A stretch of DNA of 64,000 bases from Lytechinus pictus (GCF_037042905.1 NC_087253.1:4407501-4471500); one strand, 5' to 3'; positions 11,201-23,389 are shown, counted from the first letter of the stretch. Numbers and translations: made by a program. The notes: generated from the sequence alone by a model not told the origin.

Positions 11201-14023
11201 AAATGGCTTTTGTAGCAGATTCATTTTTTGTCAATCTAAATTAAAAAAATAAAATAAAGTAAGTAAATATATAATATAAAACTAGATCGCTTCACTCTCT
11301 CACTTTATTATTCATTGAGCATTATTGCATCCCATTCTGCGTATATGCACGTGTTTGTGTTATGAGAGTGTGTTGTCATTATGTCATTTGTGTGTGTGTG
11401 GTGTGTGTGTGTGTGCGTGCTCGCGCGTAGTGCGAGTGGATGAGAGAGAGCGAGAGAGAGAGAAAAAATATTAGAAGAGAAAACAAAGCTAAAAGGAACA
11501 AATTTTGTCCATCTACATTATGTAACAAATTTTCGCTGCAGATATTCTTCAAAGCTGTGTGCAAGTTTGGGAAGGGTGGAGTAGCTGTAGATGACATAGT
11601 CGTATCAGTTATCAGGATTCGTAAGTATTCTTCATTTGAATATACATGTAGCGTCAGGGAATTTTATTACTTATCAGTTTAATTATCATCATGACTATCA
11701 TTATTACCATAATTATTATCATAATAACTATTATATGATTAATAATATAAACCAATAAATTATATGATTATTAGCATCATTATTATCATATTAACTATTA
11801 TATGATTAATAATATAAACCAGTAAATTATATGATTATTAGCATCATTATTATCATATTAACTATTATGATTATTTTCATTATCATCAAACAAAAATTAT
11901 TTGCTATCATTTACCATTTTTTGTTTTTTGATTAATTTTGTATTCATTATTATTATCATTATCATTATTATTGTAATAATAATAATTATTGTTATCATCA
12001 ATATTATTTTTTTTCATTACTTTTATTATCATTATTTGCGGAATGGTGGGGTCAAATGTAATTTGGATGTATTATCGAATGTTATTTATTTCTCAAAACA
12101 AATATCATCCAATCTCATTCCTCCCATACTCCAAATTAACATAAGCACACACACACATCCTCATTAGCCACTTAACATGTTTTTGAATATTATACTGCTA
12201 TCTACAGCACTCGCACCTGCACCTGCATTGCACTCGCTCGATCAGTATACCTCGGTCACATTTGCTCTACGGCGGCCGTACGGCGAGTCGAAAACAGCCG
12301 TTTTAACATTTTTTGTACCATCTAATTATAGGTGGTTTGAATAAAAATGAATAAGCCGGCTGTTTTCGACTCGCCGTACGGCCGCCGTAGAGCAAATGTG
12401 ACCGAGGTATAAATATCAATCTTAGTCACGAACCATTGGGGCCGCCAGGAGGCCGCCATTAACCTCAATCTTAACCGTTCACGATGGCGGTCTCCTGCGT
12501 ATATTTGGTAAATGTTTTTTTGATTATTATTTGAAAGTGAAGTATTATGTTCACATCAATTTTTTGTTCGAATTATGTATTGGATTATATGCTGTATATT
12601 ATGGGTTATTTTGTATATTGCAAACAATGTATACTTTTGATAATGTATTTTGAATGCATAAATAAAAATAAAACAAAAAAAAACAAAATATTAGAGGTGT
12701 TTTGGCTCAGTGGATAAGTCTTCAGACTTTGAACGACAAGGTCCGGGGTTCGAATCCCACGGCAGAACTTGCGTCCTTTGGCAAGGCGTTTAATCTTCAT
12801 TTGCCACTCTCCATCCATGTGGGATCAACGGGTACGCGGTAGTAAGCAATTCCTTGAATACTCGAGCGTCCAATAAAGGTTGCCGTGCTAAAGCCAGGTT
12901 AATAGTATGCAGCGCTTAGAAACATAAGTATTAAGCGCTATATAAATATTGCATACAATATTATTGTTATTGTCTTGTTTAGGGGCCATTATGTAAGTCC
13001 ATGGACGAGCATGGTGTCCACCTTCTAATGCCCCGGGCTTAGGAACAACTGAGAAAACAGTTTTAACTGTTTATGATATTTATGATGGAATCTACTTTCT
13101 GTCGGAATAAGCGTATAGTATTTTATATATTCATTTTTGTAGATCAACCACTACCTCGTTTGAATACGCTCACAACGCAGAAGTCAAGGACAGAGTCAGC
13201 CCCGATTAACCAACGAGCTTCAACAGCGGCCGGGACAGCGAGTACCAACGGTTCTACAACTTTGCCTAGCACCTTAAGTATGATTCTTCAAACAGAAGTC
13301 TCGACTCAACCGAAGTACCACAGCCAAACAGAAGACACCTTTGATACAATGGCAGGAACCTCCGAAACAAGCACTTCTTGCACAGCCAACGGGTCTACCT
13401 ATGGAACCTCTTCTGCGACTCCACCGGAACTACCAACCCAGTCTCGACGGAGCAATACTTTTTTAAAGGTGGGACGTACTTGGGCACCAGGTGAACCAAA
13501 ACATCCACAAAAGTTAAAGGTTATTTTACCTCTGGTGGGATTGGGAATATTGGTGCTCCTCGCGGTGGGGATATGCGTACGAATGCAGATGAAGGGTCGA
13601 AAAGAGATTCCAAGCCTAGTCAACACGACCGTGTCATTTCGCGCAAGAGGCAAACGCCTTGGCAACAGGGACTGCAGACAAGAGCGTCAACATCTGGACA
13701 CTAGATTAGAGACTTCTGGTCAGGAAAATGGAAACCATCACTACATTGCAATGAATCCCATACGATTAAGGGAACCATCACCTGATGGGAATCGTGTTCC
13801 CGTTGTCATTTATGAAAGTGCCACCGATGAAACGAAGAAGCGCCATATCACCAAGGAGCATGAACCTACATACAGAAACCTGACGAACAGAGAACAGCGC
13901 CCCCACTTATACGCGAATTGCCTTCAGTCGTCGGATTGTGAAGGCACAACACAGACAAACTGGTTTGATAGCTATGGCTCTACCTTCAAAAATGATAAGC
14001 ATCATACAATTTCCTGTTCCTAG
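8234..14023 (+). CDS. MAM-domain single-pass membrane protein, 3' four exons
   Basis: Four exons join in phase: 8234-8326, 10332-10579, 11542-11620, 13143-14023 (stop TAG). All introns begin GT (GTAAGT in two) and end AG. Exons 1-3 encode a MAM domain: an N-terminal FSCQFGDGDSCGI, a middle SFNYKFHGYTTCSLLV matching the family's F-Y-H-M-G core, and a GKGGVAVDDIVV end matching the diagnostic A-x-D-D-I motif. A CCCPRC cluster at the end of exon 2 is unusual. Exon 4 encodes a Ser/Thr-rich stalk of about 110 residues with two N-G-S sequons, one hydrophobic helix (about 13525-13585), then Arg/Lys residues and a tail of about 145 residues. The tail carries YIAM, YRNL and YANC, which resemble PI3K and Grb2 SH2-docking sites. 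MAM domains are adhesion modules, so an adhesion or signalling receptor at the plasma membrane is likely. The signal-peptide exon was not found; the missing exon must end in phase 1. Confidence 0.82.
8499..8806 (+). mobile_element. tRNA-derived SINE
   Basis: The head has a Pol III A box TGGCCCAGCGG (8507-8517) and B box GGTTCATATCC (8551-8561). The body contains TGGGTACCTGGCAGGAA and AAGCGCATAGAGACG, and the tail is a short ATT/ATTT repeat. It lies in the first visible intron of the MAM gene, in the same orientation. Confidence 0.75.
8823..8970. mobile_element. Short palindromic MITE
   Basis: The terminal inverted repeats GTCAGCTGGGTGCAACTG (8823-8840) and CAGTTGCACCCAGCTGAC (8953-8970) are exact over 18 bp, and the interior is AT-rich with no frame. 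It sits directly after the tail of the SINE at 8499-8806, so one probably inserted next to the other. Confidence 0.75.
11690..12030. repeat. ATT/ATC microsatellite with an internal 66-bp tandem unit
   Basis: This is an ATTATTATC-type simple repeat in the last intron of the MAM gene. Inside it a unit of about 66 bp containing TTAATAATATAAACCA and TTATTAGCATCATTATT is present about two and a half times (roughly 11720-11870). The open frame here is a repeat translation. Confidence 0.7.
12246..12411. mobile_element. MITE with exact 55-bp inverted arms
   Basis: The arms 12246-12300 and 12357-12411 are reverse complements without a mismatch over 55 bp, starting TATACCTCGGTCACATTTGC. A 56-bp AT-rich centre separates them. 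The arms are GC- and CpG-rich compared with the surrounding intron. Perfect arms indicate a recent insertion or recent conversion between the arms. Both edges carry TATA, consistent with a TA target. Confidence 0.85.
12694..12972 (+). mobile_element. tRNA-derived SINE
   Basis: A box TGGCTCAGTGG (12703-12713) and an exact B box GGTTCGAATCC (12747-12757) form the tRNA-like head. The body ends in TTAAGCGCTATATAAAT, followed by an ATTATTGTTATTG tail. It lies in the last intron of the MAM gene and differs from the SINE at 8499-8806 in the body, so the two are separate subfamilies or ages. Confidence 0.78.
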
Positions 14024-14740
14024 AGTGAAATTTCTGAAGAAGACAGCTTCCTCGGGCATGGTCATTACATCCCAATGGGCATGCAGAGTAGTTCCTTTTC
14101 GGGCCATGAATGTTGGGACCGTTGGGACCATTAATCTATTCCAAAGAGGGCGCCCTTCACAGTAATTTGATAACATAATACACTTGTAAGCAAATATGAT
14201 CTACTAGCAAATTATAACAAACACAATTTGCAGGAGAAGAATTGTCATCATATTAAAGCAGATTGCATGAAAGAAAAATGATATCCCCAGATTAAAACTC
14301 ATAAAACTCATTATTACCCCCAGCTACTGCCGGCTGGGAGAACAGTTTTCAGATCTGAAGTGGCTTCCCTGGGTAAATATACCTATATTATGATTATTAA
14401 GATTGATAATACCTCTATACAGCAGAATGGTAATATCAGTTCATAATATGAATAATGAAGATGGAGATGATAAGGATGATGGGGATGATATGGATGATGG
14501 AGATGGTGACAACAGGGACCTGGGAACGATTTTTTTCAGTGGGGGTGCTGAAATCTCTCCTCAGAGGTGGGGGGGGGGACAGACACAATTGAATTTTCCA
14601 TAATTACACACATACACATACCACACACACACACACACCCACACACACACACACATATATATATATATGTACATATATATGACAGTAACTTCTTAGCTTT
14701 CTTCCTATGAAAAAAACATCAATATATAATTAGGTAATTC
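14024..14740 (+). other. MAM gene 3' flank, then CA/TA microsatellite
   Basis: The sequence after the MAM stop codon is presumably 3' UTR; an ATTAAA occurs near 14255. No further gene is visible. A CA repeat followed by TATATA (about 14605-14680) ends the interval. A GATGATGG-type run at 14460-14510 is simple repeat. Confidence 0.4.
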
Positions 14741-15430
14741 GAGCGCGAAGCGCGAGCTATTTTTTAGTAGAAATTTCATGTATTTTGTCCTGAAAATTGA
14801 ACATTTTGAGCAATGTTTGTGGTCCAAGATGCGTATGTAACAAATAATTATTGTGAGCGCGATCAGATATTTTTTTATATACGCTCTGGCCTGATCGAAA
14901 GGGACGTGTTATAAGGACTGTTTGCAGTTACCCATGAAGACGATACATATATCAACAATCAAATAATGCGAGCGCGAAGCGCGAGCTGAAAATTTGACAT
15001 TCCGACCTAAATACTGGACATTCTAAGCACGTTTTTTTAATTATGAACAGGATAGGTATATATGCAATTGATGCGAGCGCGAAGCGCGAGCGGAAACAAA
15101 ATTGAGATTTCAGACCCCAAAAACGAGAGATTCTAAGTACTTTTCTAATCATGATGAGGATAGGTATAAAATATACAATTGATGCGAGCGCGAAGCGCGA
15201 GCGGAAATAAAAATGAGATTTCAAACCTAAAAACGAGACATCTTATGCATTTTTCTAATCATGAACAGGAAAGGTATATAACTATACAATTGATGCGAGT
15301 GGAAACAAAATTGAGATTTCAGACCTGAAAACGGGACATTCTATTTATGTTTTGTAAATCAAGAAATTGATGGGTAATTGGATATATTCTTAAATTAATA
15401 ATGTGAGCGCGAAGCGCGAGCAGAAAATTT
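14741..15430. repeat. Satellite with GCGCGAAGCGCG hairpin core, 105-120-bp units
   Basis: The motif GAGCGCGAAGCGCGAGC recurs at 14741, 14970, 15075, 15186 and 15415, with a decayed copy at about 15294. The units between share ATTTCAGACCT, ACGGGACATTCTAA and AATCATGAACAGGATAGGTAT. Outlying copies occur at 16040, 17031 and in altered form at about 17140 and 17257. The core is far better conserved than the rest of the unit. No coding function is visible. Confidence 0.85.
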
Positions 15431-16039
15431 TTGATATTCTGATCTGAAACTCCACACTGAATGTAAAATGGTTTGAGAAAACTCAGACAAACATAAGAAT
15501 AAAGATTTGATCAAAATCAGACAAGGAATATCACAGTTATTGCATTTTAAAGATTAGCATTATTCCCCACTTGTTCTTTTGTATTTTATTATATAAAATT
15601 AGGTTTATTCAATATTTTCCTTTCAAGACCCAAAACAGTTGAATTGACAACTGATTTAGTCCATTAGATATTCTTTGCTGCAACTTATTTCATTATAAAG
15701 GAGACATGTCATTCATTCTGGTATGAAAAAAATGAAACAATTTTGATTCCACAAGGAACAGCTAGGATAGTGGGGATGTGACAGCATCAGCCCACCTATT
15801 AAATATTCATGAAAACATGCATATCACCATTTTCATAAAATATTGCTAAACTTTAGAATTATCAGATTTTGATAAAATTTATTTATTTTGATAAAATGTA
15901 TTTGATATAAATATTTTCAGCCCGGAGTACCCCCCCCCCAATCAAGCTGCGTTTTTGAATAAACATGCGTGCGCGTGTTTAGAGTTAGACCTAGTTTCTG
16001 GGCATTCTAAATACATTTTTTTATAAAAATCAATAATGC

Positions 16040-17270
16040 GAGCGCGAAGCGCGAGCAGAAAATATTTGATATTCCGATCTGGAAGAGGGTGAATTTAAAC
16101 ACTATTTCAAGTAATGTGTCGGAAAATTCAGAAATGGGGGGGGGGGGGGTTCTACAAAAGGTCGTTCATTTTCAATACATTTCTGTCATTTATCATACCT
16201 ATATACCACTAGATTTCCAGGAGGTGCGCTGCCTATGGAAAATAACAAACGCAGCACCCCCAAAATTTTGGGGGTGCTTCACCCCCAGGGCCCCGGCTTC
16301 CCAGCCCGTAGGGCCATGGGGCAGGGCGAAAAAGACTGTGACATTTGATTTCTATTGTCTGACTTGTAATTTTTGTATACAATACACGGGCGGTCGGGCG
16401 CGCGCTCACTTGATTCGACATAAAACCTGGAAGTTTCAAGTCCAACCACCCCATGTCCCTCCCTGCTATCGAAGAGTGTGTATGGTTATCATGTATTGCG
16501 CGCGACCACGTCTGTATCGGAGTGCTGCCCCGCTGGAGCTTGATTGAGTCGCGTTATAGGAGGGATGTTATTGGAATATGTGAAAGACTATGTAAATGAT
16601 TTGCGATTGTCGGATGTGATAATTAATATGTACATTATAACATATTAAAAAAAATACAGGGGGAACCTGATTTCGTGGGGGTGCTGTCTATGGAAAATAA
16701 TACACGCAGCACCCCCAGCACCCCCGCTTCCCAGGTCCCTGGGTGACAATGGCGAAGATGGGGTGAATATAAAGACCATGAAGATGATGATGGGGATTTG
16801 ATTACTTCTATTCTCAATGCTGGGAATATTCCTCGTTTTTAACGCTTTGGAATTTGTTTGGATTTACGTAACCTTTTGGTTGAGACCTAAAACGGGACAT
16901 ATTTATAGATAAATAAATGTGTATCTCAATCAACACATCAATGTGAGCGTGTAGAAAATAATGATCATGTTAAAAACGCGTAGGGCCATTAGAAAGAGGA
17001 CATTGTTTTGCTACTAGAAATGATGCATACGAGCGCGAAGCGCAAGCTGAATTTGGGGAGAGATGTAGACCTGAAAAAGGGACATTCTAAGCACCTTTTG
17101 TAACAATGAACAGGATGAGTATCTAACTGAATTATTAATGCGAACGCAAAGCGCTGAAAATATTTCATATAGGTCTACTGACATGAAAATGGTACATTTC
17201 ATAGACTGTTCGATGGAATTCAGGAATGGGATACATATGTCGCTAATTAATGATGCGAGCGCGTAGCGGG
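16040..17270. repeat. Dispersed satellite units and a GCAGCACCCCC repeat pair
   Basis: Satellite cores lie at 16040 and 17031, with altered ones at about 17140 and 17257. Between them two related segments (about 16227-16320 and 16675-16745) share TATGGAAAATAA, ACGCAGCACCCCC and CCCAGG. The first contains an exact palindrome CACCCCCAAAATTTTGGGGGTG (near 16254-16276). The open frames crossing this interval show no domain. Confidence 0.6.
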
Positions 17271-17680
17271 ATTTTTTTTATACGGACCTGAAACCAAGAA
17301 ATGAATTAAAAGTTAAAAGGATTAAAATATGATTTTCTTTGACTATTAAACTAGTAAAATATTTGTCATTATTTCATTCTGATAATGACAAAACGGTAAT
17401 CTTACATTGAGAGGAAAAGTTAAATAAAAAAAAAGGTCTTTGACAGCTTGTCAAAACGAAACTTAACTATTTAAGTCGGCAAACTATTCTCAAATGTCTA
17501 TACATTTCGTTCTAATAGGATCATTTTAGCATTTTTTTTTAATCATGCCAATAATTCGGCCTAAAATAATAATGATAAAAGATGATGCTCAAAACCCCAT
17601 TTATCTTACAATAACGAGACTATGAATTACACCATTGGAATATAATATACTCCATTCAAAATCGCCTGTACTTAAATGAC

Positions 17681-18213
17681 AAGTCCACCCCAACAAAAAA
17701 GTTGATTTGAAGAAAAAGAGAAAATTCCAACAAGCATAATCGCATGTAAAATAAGAAAGTTATGACAATTTTAAGTTTCGCTTAATTTCACACAACAGTT
17801 GTATGCACATCCTGGTCGGTATGCAAATGAGGGAACTGATGACATCACTCACTTACTATTTCTTTTGTATTTTATTACATGAAATATTCTAATTTTCTCC
17901 TCGTTTTCCTATGAAACAAATCTTTATTCCTCCCGAACATTACCATTGTTATAAACATTTAATGGTTCAGTTAAGTTGGTCCTTAATGTCAAATTGGTAA
18001 GAAATTAGAAAAAAATAAAAATAAATAAATAAATAGTGAGTGATGGACATCATCGACTCTCTCATTTGCATGTCACTGAGTTGTGAATAGAACAGTTTTT
18101 TTTTAAATAAGTGAACTTTCTTATTTTACATCCGATTTTGATGAATTTTTTAGCATCATGCTTATTTGATTTTTCTCTCCCGATTCAAATCCACATTTTC
18201 TGGGGTGGACTTG
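17681..18213. mobile_element. Palindromic DNA element, about 530 bp
   Basis: The termini CAAGTCCACCCCAACAAAA and TTTTCTGGGGTGGACTTG are inverted repeats and continue as GTTGATTTGAA against TTCAAATCCAC. Further in, GATGACATCACTCACTTACTA is answered by GTGAGTGATGGACATCATC, so most of the element is a diverged hairpin. There is no transposase. A related, more decayed copy lies at 3545-4085. Confidence 0.7.
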
Positions 18214-18950
18214 ACTTTTATGGTTGGCTTTACCTTGTGTTATTTATGTTTCAGCAAAAATGTTCTACAAATCACATGTTTTTATGTTTTATTTTGTTTA
18301 TATCTTTGTTGTGAACAGGATGTTGCCAGATGCCGATGAAGCTCAAATGAATTCAATTAATTTAAAATGAGTGGCTATAGCCCTTTGAGATGTATAAAAA
18401 TAGTAATTTTGTTATCACATCATAATATTTGGAGTTTAATGTTGTACATAGATTCAGATTTCCAACAGAAATGACATAAATAATAATACAAATCATTGTC
18501 ATGCACTTATCACAAATATTTACGATACAAATCATTGTCATTATAATTATATTCAACAACATCAATAATAATTAACATATAAAGGTATATACAAAAATAT
18601 GGTACATTTTGTAGACAAGTTATAATATATGATTTAAATAGATAGAGGACATAGAGGACCACACCGATATATGTATTATTTTGTTCTTTGTTTTTAATTC
18701 AACACCTATGGGCGCTATTGCACTCTTTGGTATTATGTTCAATCTCATTCTCTAAACTGATTGTTTAACACCTCAGGGTGTGGTTCTATAAGGACACCTG
18801 TTACAGGTGTCACTTTTAACACCTTTCTTTACAAAGTGTATAAGATAATAATGTGAGTCCCCCATTTGTCATGAAAAGAGAGAATAAAAAAATGTTTTCT
18901 CAACAGTGATCAGGCCTAAACATTTCTTCTTTGATGAATTTTACGCAGAA
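18214..18950. other. AT-rich non-coding interval
   Basis: No gene is recognisable. The part around 18480-18560 repeats TACAAATCATTGTCAT twice. The part at 18690-18840 has AACACC/GGTGT words like the element at 6368-6592 and may be a worn relative. Confidence 0.35.
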
Positions 18951-19472
18951 TATCCATGCTAGAAAGAACACAGTGTTATCATAGTGTGATCACAGTGTGG
19001 ACTTTGTGAATATGTGATTCGCACTGTTAAAATGCTCAAATTCAACAGTGTGAAGAGATTTTCACACTGTTGAAACCTCGACAGTGTAACTCTTCACAGT
19101 GTGTCCACACGGTCGACGATGTGAATATGTGATTCACATCGTTGAAATGAAGAAATTCAACAGTATGAAGACATTTTCACACTGTGGACACCTCAACAGT
19201 GTGACTGTTCACAGCGTGTTCACACGGTCGACGATGTGAATACGTGATTCACACCGTTGAAATGACGAAATTCAACAGTATGAAGACATTTTCACACTGT
19301 GGACACCTCGACAGTGTGACTGTTCACAGCGTGTTCACACGGCCGACTATGGAATCTGTGATTCACACTGTTGAAATTCTCAAATTTGACAGTGTGAAGG
19401 TGATTTCACATTGTGTTCCACACTGTGAATTCACTGTGGTACACACTGTGGGACGTTGTGTACTTTCCAGTG
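18951..19472. mobile_element. Inverted-terminus element containing the 115-bp minisatellite
   Basis: Units restart at about 19034, 19149, 19263 and 19378 with AAATTCAACAGT (spacing 114-115 bp) and match the array at 7091-7640. The left edge TATCCATGCTAGAAAGAACA is an imperfect inverted copy of the right edge TACTTTCCAGTGTGGATA. The array therefore appears to be the interior of a DNA element with terminal inverted repeats. The long plus-strand frame here is a repeat translation. Confidence 0.65.
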
Positions 19473-19644
19473 TGGATATTGAAAAAAGACACACAACTAA
19501 AGTAAACTCCAAATTTTCCAATTCAATGAGCACAAATGCACGTTATTTATAATCGTTTGATCCGTTTACACTTTTTCTTTCATCATTCATCCGTTTACAA
19601 CCAGAATAAAAAATGAAATAAATAAAAAAAATAAAAAGTTATTG

Positions 19645-19800
19645 TTATAAAAAATGATACACATTTGCGGAAGACAGTCAAATTTCTTTTATGGTTCTGC
19701 TGTGTTGAACTGCTTGCCAAGCGATGTGAGAATTAATACCTGTCGCAAAAGATTTAGCAGTTTTCTTGAGAAGAGGAATGTACATGCACATTTTATGATA
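19645..19800 (+). pseudogene. LINE reverse-transcriptase C-terminal fragment
   Basis: The translation contains LNCLPSDVRINTCRKRFSSF, matching the W-N-x-L-P-x-x-V-R ... F-K-x-x-L signature at the C-terminus of non-LTR polyproteins of the CR1/jockey type. The Trp is replaced by Leu-Asn context, and nothing upstream can be read as polymerase. It is a short relic, presumably the 3' end of a truncated insertion. Confidence 0.5.
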
Positions 19801-22800
19801 TACAATAACTTACTACATTATAGGTTTTTGTATACATTAATGGTTACGTTTAATTTGTGTAAACAGTGTACAAATGTTCCTTAAAGCATGTAAAGTAACT
19901 AATATGTTTCACTAGTAGAATTGAAATCGATTATCGATGTTCGTTAATTGTGAGTCTATTTGATTTACATGGTTGTTTGGGGGTAACTCCTACTCGCAAA
20001 TCGGTATTATACCAGGTCAATTGCCAAATACATGTACCATGCTTTATGTATCGATGATTAGAAATGTTAATATGTATCAGGAGGATTTAGTCATTATTTC
20101 GATTCTAATGCAGATTGGTAAAGTGAATCTCACAAAGTTCAAATAACGTATCCATAGCAAAATTGGGAAATAAAACCCCATCTGCTTAGGGAACCATGGC
20201 CGAATATTCGCCCATTCTATTGTGTAGCACATATCACGTTGTCATCTATCGTCTTAGCAAGATATTTTGGATAGGCTCTATTATTCCCCTGGCTTTACCC
20301 GGATGGACCTATTTACATCAATCTGATCTCCCCATTTTCGTCTCATGCTCTTCAGTTGTCTCTTTCCTATAAACACACGCACACAACCACACCCACTTTT
20401 TTTTTTTTTTCAATATGTTTTTATTAAGGATTTCATTCAAATGAATTACATAAACGGCAGATAAATACAAAACAAAATACAAATCTTCATTTCATATCAA
20501 CAAGGATATGCAAAAAAGTACATATATATTTACCAAGAACTGAAGCAAATAAGGACGGAATGAAACTCCTTAACTCTTTAGGAGCCATTGGCAGCTATAG
20601 TTGCCCATAGCCCTCTAGTGCCACTGGCAGCTATAGTTGCCCAAGTAACTTTTTTTTGTTTAACCAATTTTACAGCCAGAAAATCAACACTATATTCTGT
20701 GTTTTTTATGTTGTTATATTGGCAAGGAATTCACAATTGATTTTGTTATTTAAAAAATAGTGGTTTACATAGACATTTTTTGAGTAAAATGGCATTTTTG
20801 CATCATTATTTTGAAGAGTTGATTTCGGATATTGCCGCGATCTGAATCAAGATTTCCCCTATAGACACGTGTGATATAAAGGTTGTGTGTAGCAATACAC
20901 GTATTTCTATGGGCAGAGCAAAGGCGAGTGTGCGAAGGCATTCAGCTCAGAATTGACCAATGACAGAGCGGTACAATGTCTCTCACCCAACGCTACTCGC
21001 CCATTCGCTATTGTTTTATGAATATTCATGAGCTATCGATCGGTTCTTTTGCAGGCCGGTATGGTAGTATTCTTGTGTCAAGGCTTTTTTCTGCCTGCAA
21101 ATGTGCACGGTTTGGGGGAGATTTTTTGGGGGTAGGGGGGGAGGTGGGGGGAAAGGTCTTATACTTTGTTTTTTTAGCATTGTCACAAAATTGTTCTCGT
21201 TATAAATATATGAGTAAAGAAGGCTGTCATTTCCAACTCTCATCGCACTGCAATCATCACACTCATTATTTATTTATTCATTTATTATTGTTATTATTAT
21301 CATTATTAGTATTACTATTATCGTAATCATTATTATCATTATTGTTATTGCTATTATTATCATTATTATTCTCCTTCACCTTCTTATTATTAATGTTATT
21401 GCCATCAGAATCATCATCATCATCATTATGATTATTATTCAAAAATAATTGTTGAAATCATATAAATTGCATTCCTTCTGCAGCCAAACTCTCTCTTCAT
21501 AAACTTAAGATCAGGTAAATAACGGTTTATATTCGTTTGTGTTTTTATAGCCCAAACCATAAAAAAAGAATGATTGACATTGTTATGCTTATCAATATCA
21601 TATTCAAACTTCTCACAAAAATATGAATCGTTCAATATTCTCCTCGAATAAAATAGGAAGAAGCAAAACAAATACATGTGATAATTAAAACGGCCGATAA
21701 TGCCGCTTTATTCGTCTCAAGATGTTTTGAGTAAAAGAAAGAAATGGATAACAAAACCGATCAGACCGACCTGTTAGTTGCTGCATCATTGACGTCACTA
21801 TCAAGGGGATTTTAAAACGACTTTAGAGAGTAGAAATGAAAATGATAACGATGATAACGGGTTGAATATTACATTTCTTTATACCACGCATATTATTGTA
21901 CACTATGTTATCTGAAGAAATTATTTCTTTTACCACGGATAGTGCTACGAGCTGGGGAGGCCCTGGGCGGATGCAGGATTTTTCTGTAGGGGGGCAAATT
22001 GTTTTCTCTTTACCTGGGTCACCCATAAGAAATCAATACCGGAACCTTTGAAAGTATTCAAATGTCAAATCAAAAGACGCGCGTGAGCCCCGATTTCTAT
22101 GAACATCCTGTGCTAAATTACTCTCCTAGATAATAGGTCAGAAGGGAGCGCGGATTAGAGATTCCTCATGAAAGAGAGTCTGGGCATCTATTGTTCATGA
22201 CTTGGTGGCATGACCAAAAGAATGTAGTCACGTAGAATGTTAACAGGTGGCTACTTTGGTCAGACCAGTAATTCAGAACAAATAGGCCTATTTCCTTTTT
22301 GAAAATTTGTATTGATTTTTTTGTTTGTAACTGATTTGCATTCCCTCTTCTTTGATTCACGAAAAATAAACCTTTTTTTTCTTACTTCTGTGCACTTTGC
22401 CATAAACGCCCATATTATTTTGTGGGATTTTATACCCCAAACTTTTAAGTATTGAAACTGTCCGACCCCTCTTTATCTATATTTCAATATATCATCTTTA
22501 GTTCTTTTATATTTTGTCTCCTTCTGACTGGCAATAACTTTGTTTGTTACACTACGAATAAAAAAATTACAGAGTCTTATTTTGAAGACTACACGAATAA
22601 AGGGTACGGTTGGCCGCACTTTGAAGATACATGGCTCTAATATATTATTTTGTGTGTTTGCGTGGGGATCGCAGCTGTGCTGTGATTGGTCACTTGATCG
22701 GCGACAATGCCCTTTTTTGGAACAGGTCGCTTTATCGTACTTCAGAGGAAATAACTTGAATAGCAAAATAGTATTTTATTCAAAAGAGCATTATTTTTCG

Positions 22801-23389
22801 TTATTTCTTTTTGTTCAATTTCATTATTAAATACGTCATTTGAAAGAGTAAACATTGAACTTTCATTTTATCTTCTTAATTTCTTGGTATCTCTACAATT
22901 CCTCATGTTATTTACTCTGTGAAATGTTCATGAAATCATAATTTTCTAGGTTTTACTTATTGAAAAAAAAACGATGTAAAATATTACATCTTTTCTCCAT
23001 TTTTCCTAACGCGAATATGAAAGATAATAACACGACCATAAAGCCCATGAACCATGCATCATTTCATGTGTAGAAGGTTTTATTATACAACGTACGGGTA
23101 AAGAATTATGACCGTTTTAAAATCAGTCGCTGCTCACATTTCGGTCAATCTAGGGTTCCCTCGAATATCCCTGGCAGTAGAGGGGTATTGGGCCTGGCAG
23201 AGTAAGAGTTAAAATTATACTTTTATATCTGAAAAAAAAAATAACTCAACTGAGTCCCCAACCCTCTATGTATTTCAATAATAATTAATGTTAAATGGCT
23301 ATATAAATGATTTGCAGAGAACAGAAATCAACCTAAATGTATTATCATTGCATCCCATTTTAAATCAAGCTTCAACATAACTTTACATA
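19801..23389. other. Non-coding interval, simple repeats and a likely LINE tail
   Basis: I see no gene. At 20399-20560 a T-run followed by CAATATGTTTTTATTAAGG looks like the poly(A) end of a minus-strand LINE. At 20585-20650 the phrase GGCAGCTATAGTTGCCCA is repeated in tandem. At 21260-21440 there is an ATT/ATC microsatellite. The phrase GGGCGGATGCAGGATTT near 21965 resembles the terminus of the element at 30099-30257. Confidence 0.4.

Noticed and set aside
13399-14176. Minus-strand frames opposite the MAM gene's last exon
   Set aside because: Antisense shadows of an exon supported by in-phase splicing, a stalk, a transmembrane helix and tail motifs.
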